Positions 49,233 through 59,200 of a DNA stretch of 64,000 nucleotides are shown here, piece by piece. The stretch's first letter is position 1; each line of letters begins with the position of its first letter. Origin of the DNA: Lepidodermella squamata (taxonomy: Eukaryota; Gastrotricha); the NCBI GenBank assembly GCA_047495785.1, contig JBLDXI010000001.1, forward strand, positions 2,356,001 to 2,420,000. Reading direction: 5' to 3'. The notes below the pieces were generated by a model. It was not told the DNA's origin. It saw only the letters and a program-made list of their open reading frames with translations, and made no database searches. The position numbers and the translations under genes were made by a program.

Positions 49233-51050
49233 ATGCCAAGGGCTCCAGAACCCGCACCGCCAAAAGGCGGAAAACCGCCACCCCCTGCGCAGCCATCGAA
49301 GGGTGATCCAAAGTCGAAACAAGCCGCCCCACCCCCTCAGCAGCAGCACGTTTCTCGGAAGGCTCAGCACAACCAGGAAGCGCCGCCTCCACCGCCTGGT
49401 AACCGCAAAAACTCGGTCGAAAAGGTGAAAACCTACGTGGTTGACTCGCCGAAGCAGTTGGTGGCATCTAAAAACGCCAATCAGCCCGAGCCGCTGCCAC
49501 CGGGTCGAAAAAGTCCGAAGCCCAAACCGAGACAGGATAAGCAGGAGGTCTTCGCGCGGACCCACCATGCTCCGGATCAACCAGTCCGGGCATCCGGGGA
49601 GAAACCGAAACCAGGCAAGCCGGGTCAGAAAATTTCCTTCGGTGGCTGGAATGAGTTCATCTCGGACGAAGTCGATAGGCTACAGGGTAAATCGAATAAA
49701 CCGGCCGGGAAGGGCCGTTCGGAGCCGCAACCACCGCCGCCACCAGCTTTGAAACCGAGTAAACCCGGCCAGGGTGACCAGGCGAAGAAATCTGGGAAAT
49801 ACACGACTACGGTGGTTTACGAAGTTGTCGACGATTATGACGACCCGAGACGGTATAAAAAGAAGCCCGAGGCCAAACCGGCGAATGGTAAGCTCCCACC
49901 TGTTGCTACGAAAAACCAGCCGGTCCCTAACAAGGCGGCGCCTGGGCCCTCTCGGAACAGGATCACGACTATCCCCGAGGAGCCGCCGACCCCCCGTCAA
50001 AGCAAGCCGGGAAAAATCTCGGAGCAGCCGCAAAAATCAGGTAAATCGATCGAACAACCCCGACATGAACCTCCGGGTGTCAAAATGGGTGCTGCTCATA
50101 ATCGGAAGCTGTCATTCCCGAGCCCGGTCGATCCCGTTGGGAAACATCGAATTTCGCTGATACCTGAAGAGCCTGACTGGGTTCATCAAGCTGCAGCGCG
50201 GTCGAATAGTAAACCCAACGCTCCTCCTCCACCACCACCACCTGCTCATAGGAAGGGTGACCCGCCTCAAACGTCTTCTAAGCAACCACCGCCGAGTAAT
50301 AAACAAATCACAGCGCAACAACTCCCGCAACGGAAAGGTGATCCATCACCTGGCCGAGGGCCCCAGGGTGCTCCGGGTGCTGCTGGATCTAAAGGTTCGA
50401 GTAGTAAGCCAAACGCACCCCAGAGGAAGGAAGACCCATCACCCGGAAGAGGATCCCAGGGTGCTCCCGGGGCGAAGGGTCCTAAGCCAGATCCAAAGCA
50501 GCAAAATCAGCCTGGAAGACCTCAAAAACAGGAAAATGCGCAATCTCGGCAAGCTCCGCCGGCTGGAAAACAGAACCAAACTGGCGCCAGGGCCCCGCCG
50601 GAGCCTCCATCAAAGGGGAAACCTCAACAGCAGCAACAGAAGGGGCAAACTCAAACTCAGAAACCAAATCCGCCGGCTGGAAAGGCGCGGCAATCTAATT
50701 CGAATGTAACCCCTCGAGAATCTGTTGATCGTAAAAAGCCTCAGCCACCCTCGAAGAGTGCCCCGAAAAAGGGTGTCTCCCTATCAACGGGTGACCTCCC
50801 GCGAACTGTCGCGAAATCAACAGGTAAAACTGCTGGCAAAACCAAGGAGCCTCCTGTTGAGGTCGAAGAGGTGCCTGACCTTCAACATCGGCCGAGCTTC
50901 AAGAGCAAATATCACGCGAATTTCAAGCGGTTTCCTATACTGGCGGAGCAAACTGATACGGAGAAGCGGAGAGGATCCTTCGCCTACTACCGAGGTGGTG
51001 TCGTTCTGGCGCGGGGGATCCACGCCGCACTTCGAGGGGGAAATTTTTGA
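49233..51050 (+). CDS. Intrinsically disordered Pro/Lys/Gln-rich protein
   Basis: Single open frame of 605 aa. A stop lies just before the ATG, which fixes the start. Composition is dominated by Pro, Lys, Gln, Gly and Ser, with polyproline runs (APPPPPPPAHRKGDPP) that could bind SH3 or WW domains. A duplicated unit, QRK(G/E)DPSPGRG followed by QGAPGA, lies at about 50330-50480. More ordered-looking islands are KYTTTVVYEVVDDYDD, KHRISLIPEEPDWVHQ and the C-terminal KRRGSFAYYRGG. There is no signal peptide, membrane segment or known domain. The frame is G/C-rich and open in other frames too, so long antisense ORFs are shadows. A cytoskeletal or scaffold role is only a guess. AATAAA at about 51143. 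Confidence 0.7.
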   Translation: MPRAPEPAPPKGGKPPPPAQPSKGDPKSKQAAPPPQQQHVSRKAQHNQEAPPPPPGNRKNSVEKVKTYVVDSPKQLVASKNANQPEPLPPGRKSPKPKPRQDKQEVFARTHHAPDQPVRASGEKPKPGKPGQKISFGGWNEFISDEVDRLQGKSNKPAGKGRSEPQPPPPPALKPSKPGQGDQAKKSGKYTTTVVYEVVDDYDDPRRYKKKPEAKPANGKLPPVATKNQPVPNKAAPGPSRNRITTIPEEPPTPRQSKPGKISEQPQKSGKSIEQPRHEPPGVKMGAAHNRKLSFPSPVDPVGKHRISLIPEEPDWVHQAAARSNSKPNAPPPPPPPAHRKGDPPQTSSKQPPPSNKQITAQQLPQRKGDPSPGRGPQGAPGAAGSKGSSSKPNAPQRKEDPSPGRGSQGAPGAKGPKPDPKQQNQPGRPQKQENAQSRQAPPAGKQNQTGARAPPEPPSKGKPQQQQQKGQTQTQKPNPPAGKARQSNSNVTPRESVDRKKPQPPSKSAPKKGVSLSTGDLPRTVAKSTGKTAGKTKEPPVEVEEVPDLQHRPSFKSKYHANFKRFPILAEQTDTEKRRGSFAYYRGGVVLARGIHAALRGGNF

Positions 51051-51228
51051 AATATTATCAATTATTATTTGTTATTTTTTGTGCGACAAATTTGTATTTT
51101 TATGATCGCCTAGCGCAGAGATTTTTAGCTCGAAATGCTTTCAATAAAAAATGAAAAATAATTAAATATCTTGTCCACCCGAATTGAGCAAAAATAGTTA
51201 ATTGCTCCATATTTATTTAAAAAAATTA

Positions 51229-52454
51229 TCAATTGCATTTATTAGGACCGGTGCCGCGTCTCTGATTACTGAGTTTGCACCCACTGAAGGTTGAAGACGA
51301 GGATGAACTGGCGCCAACTAAGGCGTCATCGTCGTTGTAGAGAAGCCGTCGAATTTTGATGCCAGAATCGCCTTTTCGACGCGTCCGCTCGAGCAGCATC
51401 TGGTCTTTAATATCGGCCAAATTTCGAAGTTGTGCTGCTAGCGATATGAATGTTTCGTTGACGTTCACCATTTCCTTAGCCGAGGTCTCCATAAACATGG
51501 CTCCAAACTCATTTGCCATCCTCTAAAAATTAAAATTAAATAAAAAAAAATTACAGTAATAATAATGAGTGAATAGTAAAACTGCATACTCTTATTGTCG
51601 CACAACTCGATTAACTTACACTACATATGTACTAATTGGTTCAAAGTTAGCGGCCTGCGTGCCCTTTTGAAACCACGAATTTCTTTTTGTACCAAATTTT
51701 TATACGAAAGTATATTTTTCGAAATAAACATAATAATAATAATAATAATAATAATATTTAGCTATTTTTACCTGTCCCTCCAGCCGTGAAACGACTCGAT
51801 TGCGTACTAGGTCACATTTACAAGCGACGAGAACAATTTTGAGGTCATCTCGGCCGTGTTTTTTGGCCTCGCCGATCCAGTGCGGAACATTTGAATATGA
51901 TGCCTAATAATAAAAAATCTACCTTAAAATTTGAAATAAATGGAAAATTTAAATTTACCCCGCAGGTTACATCGTAAGCCACGACTACAGCATCAGCATT
52001 TTGGTAGTAATTTCGAGTGAGAGCTTTGAATCTTTCTTGACCAGCAGTATCCCACTGATATAAAATTTCAATAATTTCAGAAATTAAATCTTAGAAAATA
52101 TTACTCACAATAACAAGTTTGATGATTTTATCATCGAATTCGATGCGTCTCATGACCTAAAAAAAAAGAAATTAGGTCAACATTTTGGAAATGGAAGCGT
52201 GAACATACAAAATCGACGCCGAAAGTCGCTGGGTATCCATCATCAAAAATTTCACCCTAAATTTCAATGAAATAATTTGCAGTCAATGCCAAAGACTCGG
52301 CGAATTGTTTTACCTGAAAGCGCCGTAGTAAGCAAGATTTACCAACTGAGGAATCACCAACAATTATGAGCTTGAAAGCATAGTCTCTGAAATATATTGT
52401 TGAACTAAAAATCAAATTTCTAAGAATAATTTGAACTTACTCAGATGATGGCAT
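51229..52454 (-). CDS. Rab-like small GTPase with altered G4 motif
   Basis: Seven exons: 52454-52441, 52386-52314, 52256-52209, 52156-52109, 52054-51959, 51903-51772, 51522-51229, giving 234 aa. The P-loop GDSSVGKSC, switch I ATFGVDF, switch [11 protein letters not shown] and G5 ETSAK are all present and match Rab1/8/10-type proteins. The G4 motif, normally NKxD, reads CKCD, so the Asn that contacts guanine is replaced. The C-terminus ends GPNKCN and lacks the paired cysteines used for prenylation; about 60 residues of Ser-rich tail precede it. It may be a soluble or non-canonical Rab. Introns are short, and a TAA microsatellite lies in the last intron. Confidence 0.85.
51730..51756. repeat. 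(TAA)n microsatellite
   Basis: About nine perfect ATA/TAA units within the last intron of the Rab-like gene. Confidence 0.9.
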
Positions 52455-54239
52455 TCGATGAATTCCGGATAAAAGGGGTTTCGCTTATTTTCTTGTAATT
52501 TAAATCTAAAAATTGAAAGAGATTTTATGAAAGGGAAGAAACTAGGTTAAAATTAACAATGCAAGTGCCGCATAATTGCGAAAATTTGTTTACCATCCGT
52601 TGTTGTTAAACTCAACGAGGTGGAACAAAAAGCTGAAATGATATCATGTATACAGGTAATAGCTCTGAAATTTTGGCATGGCCAACGAGCGAGTCCAGCA
52701 TTAATCATTGCTATTGTGACAACGCGCGTTGTTATAACATGCTATAGGTGCCTACCTGTTTACGAGAGATGAAAAGCGCGCACACGCCTTTTCTGTAACA
52801 TATTACAGGATTATTATCATAATAATAAAAAAGGCCAAATTCGCACAAGAGTGTTCACTTTTGTTGGGCATTATTTGCCCTTTACTTTTTGCGTTGAATT
52901 ATTATAAGCATTACTCACATATTATACATAAAAGCCAGGGCAAAAAGGTGTGTACACATATTACACATTATGCAGAGGTATTCTTTGAAGAAGAGTTTTA
53001 TACTTCTACATCAGACGGTATTATTGTCACACACACAAGTCGTATAATTCTATTATACGCAGGTGTTGTTTATACATGTGTTTTATACTTGCCGAAAATG
53101 ACGCCGATGATGATGAATGGTGTATAGAAAAACGTATGCATATGGTGCCATTTTTTTGTTAAATTTTCACGGGGTTAACGTTTTTTATTATAATATTATA
53201 TAACATGTCATCGCTTGGATTTTTTCTATTTCAAATATCGTAATCTTAATATAACTTGAAATTTTTGCGTAGTTTTTTGTTTCGTATCTACGTCACTGAG
53301 AACTCAAATTGTGTGGGGTATCACGCCATCGTGAATAGTTGACAACTGAAATAGGATTGTCCAAGTTTTCGATTTTTTGAAATTCGCCCCGAAATTCACA
53401 CCTTCTACTAGAAAATCGAATTCGGAAAAAATAATGAAAAAAATTAACTACCAGTTTTCAGTTGACAAGCTTTCTTGTCTTGAAATATTGGAGCGAGAAA
53501 CACGTGATAATACTATAAAATTTGTTATGTTAGATGTAATTCTTCACGTTTAACAATACTTGAATAGTGAAGAGTTTGTTATATTTTCATCACGTATTAA
53601 CGGACAAGGGCAGAGTGCGCAGAGTGCAAGCGCAACCCTACAACCCGGCAACCCTTCTGCGGGTGCAATTAGTGGTGGGGGCCGCGCGAGGCCGTCGGTC
53701 AAATTTGTAATTAGCCGTGGAAAAACGTGGAGGCCAAAATCTGGTGTGGATGTGGCACCTTTTCTTGGCAACCGTTGCTATGATAAAGAGCGTTGTTTTC
53801 CGCTTTTTTCACAGAAATAACGGTGAAAGCTAATCCCTCTTAATTTTTTGCGCTCAATATGAATCACGTTTCGAGACGCCTGAGAACTTCACCGAGTTCA
53901 CTTTTCGCATAACTGAATTCGTAACGGAAGTGCATATTGAAAAATTAGCTATGATTCTAACATTTTTTCAGGTATTTGACAAGGGCAAATTTATCTTGCT
54001 GATGACACCATGCCTGAGGGCTGAAAATGTAATTTTATAGAGCTGCCCTCTCAATGGAAGATACATAAAACCAAAAATAACCTGAAAATTGGAGAGGGAC
54101 GTTGCTCAGCTCAGGGCCATCGGAAATTTCCATAGGTTCCATAGGTTCGATCGAAGGTTCTGAAAGAATCGCTGGTGGTTTTGCAGACCTAATTTGCTTG
54201 GGCCTCTGAGACGATAACATTCAGCGAGGATTGCCAAGT

Positions 54240-54660
54240 TTCATGGGGAAGGCCGCGAGCTTCAACATCGGTACTGTGATCGAGCAGCATTTTTTCGATT
54301 TCGGTCATCGCAGCGTAGTGCAGAGCAGTCTCTGCCAGCCACTCTCCAGTTGACATCACTGCCAGCATTTTTGATGAGCTCTTTTGTTACTTCCAAGTGG
54401 ACCTTTCTCGCAACGCAGCTGTCATTGCCGAATGTCCACATCGACCAAGCCAAGTTGGTGTCTCGCTTCAGCAACAAGCTCCAAGCCTGCCTTCTTTCAA
54501 ATCTTGAACCGGAGTCTGAACCGGTGCTGAACACATCTTGTTCGCTTATTGGAAACGATTGCTGATTGAAGCTGATTGAACGATTGCTGAGTCAGAGCAG
54601 ACTCGCTAATATCTGCCCCGGCTCCAAGAATAACTTTCGCTAGTTCCAAATATTAGTCAA
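54240..54660 (-). pseudogene. Ankyrin-repeat pseudogene fragment related to the 15.7-20.9 kb genes
   Basis: On the minus strand, segments such as LLLKRDTNLA, KELIKNAGSDVNWRVAG and VILGAGADIS match the C-terminal ankyrin block of the genes at 15727 and 18821 (their LLLKRGANL and ELIKAGSDVNWRM). The copy is broken by frameshifts and lacks a start, signal peptide and the remaining repeats. It is a dispersed third copy, about 34 kb from the tandem pair and 2 kb from the ankyrin-trypsin gene. Confidence 0.75.
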
Positions 54661-55059
54661 ATAGCTTCATATATATTCGCATGGAGAAAGTAATGATATG
54701 CTGCAACGCTTTGCTGAAACCCTAAACAATGCGTAACCTACCAATTCATTTTTGCAAGGATCCAAGTTGTTCCGTAGTTTTTGTGGGCAGTAAAGCTGAG
54801 AGCCAAGTCAGCAGCATTCTTTCAAATGACTAGCAATAATCCAGCTCTTGAATTCATCATCTTAGAACGGAAGCGTCTTATCTATGGAAGATTGCTTTAG
54901 TTCCCGAACAGTTGTCGCGCGCGACAGGGTGACACCTGGGACACGATACTACAGCTTTGGATAAAATCCTCGCCCATTGGTTGCGAATAAAAAATTATTA
55001 AATTATAATGTATCAAATCGATTTATTTATTACTGAACTATGATGCTTTTTTTCATGCT

Positions 55060-55690
55060 TTTTTTATGAGAGAGAGGGTGATTCATCTCACATCTAGAAT
55101 CTAGATCAGTGAATATGCTGATAAAATTCCCATGGCACATGAAATCTTAGCCGCGAGGTGCTTCAGTCGAAATTTATGTAACAAGTGGGCATGACTTTCG
55201 GGTCAAGCCCCAAACACTGTGAAAGCCACTGTGAAAAACAGGACGTCAAGGTTCGGTGAAATATCCGATTTGTTAGGAGGTTCTCACGAGCCTCACCGCG
55301 ACATTAGTCGCTAATCTTGAAATGAACAAAACATACCTAAAGGCTGAAGATTAGGTTGAGCCAAGAGTTGCTCATGAGCTCCGGCGCTGAGTCGCACGCG
55401 AAGAGGTCAAGTCCCTTATATGTGAAACAATCCAATAAGAGACACACGACCACGATAATTAAAAATGACTTTTCTTAGAAAAAATATCTAGAAATGCGGT
55501 TCATTCTGGTAAAATACCGATAATTACCAAATACCAAACCATCGGGTTTTTCCGGACTTCCTCCGGTTAATTAAAATTAATTCGAACTTCGATATCATCA
55601 CGGATGATTTTTGGTAAATGGTCCCTTCAAGTCTTATTTCGAAGAAATTGTTCGCAAAAAGTTCCCAAATTGATAAAAAAAAATGGCTGC
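55060..55690 (+). repeat. Composite repeat R1+R2 (forward)
   Basis: R1 (55060-55330) is followed by reversed R2 (55500-55690). The whole block is the reverse complement, in order and orientation, of 58480-59125. Two copies of the same composite in opposite orientation suggest one non-autonomous element of about 630 bp, not two unrelated repeats. Confidence 0.6.
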
Positions 55691-56030
55691 GCAAAGGATA
55701 GGCTTCATATACTTCACTCGCGTGATGGACTATTCTCGTTACCTGGTCAGGGAATTCATCGCCGGCTCGGACAGTTCAATGTTCCTGTATTTCCGAGAAA
55801 TCAGTTATCTTTTTGCCAAGCTGTATAAGCATAAGGATAATCTGTATACGCTCGAACAACGCCTGAGATTGCAACTGAATCACTTATGGTCCGAATTCGG
55901 TAAAATCAACAACTCCGAGTTATCATCCTATATCCTATTTAAGCGACAAAATTTCACTTTCCACGCAGATTCTTGGATTTTTACTGAAATGATATTGAAA
56001 AAAATTGCTTTGAAGCATTTTCTGTTGTGA
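55683..56030 (+). CDS. Uncertain short ORF, hypothetical
   Basis: 115 codons beginning MAAQRIGFIYF, with fairly normal amino-acid composition and some helical character. The start overlaps the end of repeat R2. No signal peptide, domain or neighbour supports it, and splice signals at its ends were not convincing. It may be chance or a relic. Confidence 0.2.
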   Translation: MAAQRIGFIYFTRVMDYSRYLVREFIAGSDSSMFLYFREISYLFAKLYKHKDNLYTLEQRLRLQLNHLWSEFGKINNSELSSYILFKRQNFTFHADSWIFTEMILKKIALKHFLL

Positions 56031-56289
56031 TATTTTAGAGCGGAAAGTATACCTAGCCAAAAGTCACGAATTAATGAATGAAAGAAAATAGAAGCTTCTC
56101 AAGAGCTTTATATTAGATATTAGGCTTCATTAGTTTCAATAACGTGTTCACACGAATCCCTATTTCTAACATTACAAAGAGCAAAACTGCAACATTATAG
56201 TTTTGACTTTCGAAAGTTATTATTTCCGCTGTTGCAAATTTTCAACTTAGCAATAATTATTCGTAACATTTTATTAATTATTGAAATAG

Positions 56290-59200
56290 ATGATGGTAAT
56301 ACTCGAGAGTTTATTGCTTTGTTTAATCGTTGTACCGGCGTCTTATGCCGCAAATGCGGCTAAAACGCAAGAACTTTTCAACGCTATCAATGCCGGAAAT
56401 TTGGCCCAGGTCACATCGGCTATAGCCGGCGGGGCCGACATTAACGGGCGAGATACGCGTCCGAGTTCAAACGGTGCCACGCCGTTGATAACTGCGACAA
56501 AAAAGCAGAACATTGCCATCGTGCAGTTGCTGCTCAAAAGCACCGGAATCAACTTGTCAGAGGGCGACGACTACGGCAATACAGCTCTTCATTTGGCTGT
56601 TACAACCGGATCAGTTGAAATCGTAAAATTGCTGCTCCAAGGTTAGTGGACTGAATTACCAAGTATAGACCGAAATATTCCCTCTCCGCGAATTTTCGGA
56701 ATTTCAAGAAATTGTATAAAAATGATTTTGTGAGAACCAAAAATTTCTTGAAAAATTGGCTAAAATTTCGGTTTTTTTGAATATTTTCTAGAACACACAT
56801 TTACTCCTTTCTTTTGACTGGCGGTTTGAGAACTAATTTTATTACAATTTCTTTTTACCCATCTCGGTCTCAACTCTATAATTTTCTCAGACTCAAGAAT
56901 AAGTTATCAATCTATTTTTGCTGAAATTTACGATAGTTTTTAATCTGAATTACATACGAAATCCCAAAAGATTCGGAACAACTGATTGTTCGGATCGACG
57001 AATTGCTTGCATATTTTTTATTAAACCGTTTAACCGTTCAGTTTAACCCTCTGATTTCTTCAAAGCAGCGTCTGCTGATTTCTTGAATCGGAAATTTTAT
57101 TTCTAAATCATTAGCGACTTGCGTCGCAGTGAGGCTGGTTAAAGCCCCCGGACATCCGGATATTTTACCGGACCTTTGCGGCTTAGTTTCACAGTGGCTT
57201 TCACTTTGTCAGTGGGTCTGGGGCACGGCCCGAAAGCCATGCCCAAATGTCAAGTTTTCAAGTTGAAACCACCTCGCAGGAAAAAACGCATCTATCCCTG
57301 AAATCTTATTTACATATGCACATTTTATAAGCGAGATGAATCATCAATCCACCTAAAAAAACTGAGAAAATAAATGATTTTATTTGCAAATTATTCAATT
57401 TTTTTAAATTTGTTTTTGCAGGTGACTCGGATCCTAATTCTCAGAATAAGGCAAGCCAAACTCCACTCATCACCTGTCTCGCATCCACAGTCGCCTGTCC
57501 AGGTGACATCATAGTCGCCCTTTTAAATCGATCCGCCTCCCTCGACCTGGCCGATCGGCAGGGCAACACAGCCCTGGAACTGGCGAAAAACACCGAAATC
57601 ATCCCAGTCTACCTCTCAGTCCTCGCCGGTTGTATCGTTACAACAAATGATGACTGCGTCAACGCTCTGTTGGCTCCACCTCAATTAATCAGGCTCGGAA
57701 TCGATATGATGAGCCGACCAGTCGCTGGATTCGCCCGGGATGACGACACGTTGCTATCAGTCGCCGTCAGAACAGGCCAAAGACAAGTTGTCGAGCAGTT
57801 GCTAGACGCAGGGGCTGACCCTGATAGACCGCCTTATATCCTTACATTAGCAGCTCAAAGTGGGGAAATAGCCCTAGTTCGACTTCTAATGGGCTACGGC
57901 GTTGCTTTGAATTCGAAAAGCCCGCAGGATTGCAACATGACGGCAGTTATGGCTTGCGCGTTGTCCGACAAGGTCGTCAATCTATGCACCCTGGAAATTT
58001 TCGACTATTTAATTCGGCAAAAGGCGTCCCTTAGCGGGGTTGATTGCTTCGGCCGCGGGGTTGACGCCATCGCAAAATCGAATAAGAACGACCGGTCGTT
58101 TTCGGATAGAATCGAGAGTGAGTTCAGTGGGCTGGCGGTTGCGGTGGGCTCGACTCAGGCGCCGCAGCGGGTTCAAACGAATGCTATTGGCCGGGAGATC
58201 ACGGTGTGGCCGTGTGGTTATGACAAGAAGGAATTGATTACGACGACGACAACGACTACAACGCAGCAGCCGACGACGAGAAGAGCCGGGCAGAGGGGGC
58301 AAAGGCCGTCGTTCACGCAGATGCAAACGACCAGGGGGACGGAAGCTTGGTTTCCGTGGATGGTAAATTTTTTAAATTCAGAAATATTTAATATTAAGGG
58401 AACAATTTAAAATCGATTACTTAGTTGTATTGTTTAATTCTCTCCCATAATTTGTTGAATTATTACAATAATGTACGACAATTTGACTTTGAAACAGGGG
58501 CGATCCAGACCCTCCGAAGCATTTCTCATAGTTTGCCGAAGAATCCGAACCATTTATCCAATTAGGAACTTTTTGCGAACAATTTTTGCTAGCTTAAGAG
58601 ACCATTTACCGCTAATCGTGATTCTATCGAAGAAATTACAAATTTACCGGAGGAAGCTCGGAAAACCCGATGGTAACAGGTAATTTACCCGGTTGAACCG
58701 GATTTCTCAGGATTTTTCCTCTTAAAACAGTAAAAAAAACTAGTTGATTATCGTTTCAAGTTTGGAAATTTTGGACATGACCTCTTCACACCCGAATCAA
58801 CGCCGAAGCTCATAAACGAAATCGGCATATGCCGTAGTTGCACCTCTTTGTCGGCACTTAGATGTTCTTTGTAGTGCCAGGCTTGTATTTCGGCTACTAC
58901 GGTAATTTGTTCATTTCATGATTATAGCGACTAATGTCGCGGTGAGGCTCGTTAGATCCTCCTGACAAATCGGATATTTCACCGATCCTTGTGGTTGGGG
59001 CTTTACCCGAAGGTCATGCCCGATTGTGAAATATATTCCCAATGAAGCGCCTCGCGGCTAAGATTTCATGTGTCATAGAAATTTTATTAGCATATTCACT
59101 TCTCTATAAATAAGATGAATCACACAAAAAAATCACAGAACAAATATAATAATGAATAATAAATAAATATATTTAATTAATTACGATTAGTTAATTTAAA

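Larger units (their letters stand above)
52455..56289. other. Gene-poor region of 3.8 kb
   Basis: Holds the 5' side of the Rab gene, an ankyrin pseudogene fragment (54240-54660), a composite R1+R2 repeat (55060-55690) and the short uncertain ORF at 55683-56030. ORFs at 52861-53127 and 53560-53820 show no domain; the second crosses a GC-rich stretch (53600-53700). No RNA gene was recognised. Confidence 0.5.

Noticed and set aside
49212-50330. Several long antisense ORFs over the Pro-rich gene
   Set aside because: They are shadows of a G/C-rich, Pro/Lys-rich frame and show Arg/Leu-rich low-complexity translations.
53560-53820. 86-codon ORF with a Gly/Ala/Ser stretch
   Set aside because: No ATG at its start, no domain, and surrounded by noncoding sequence.
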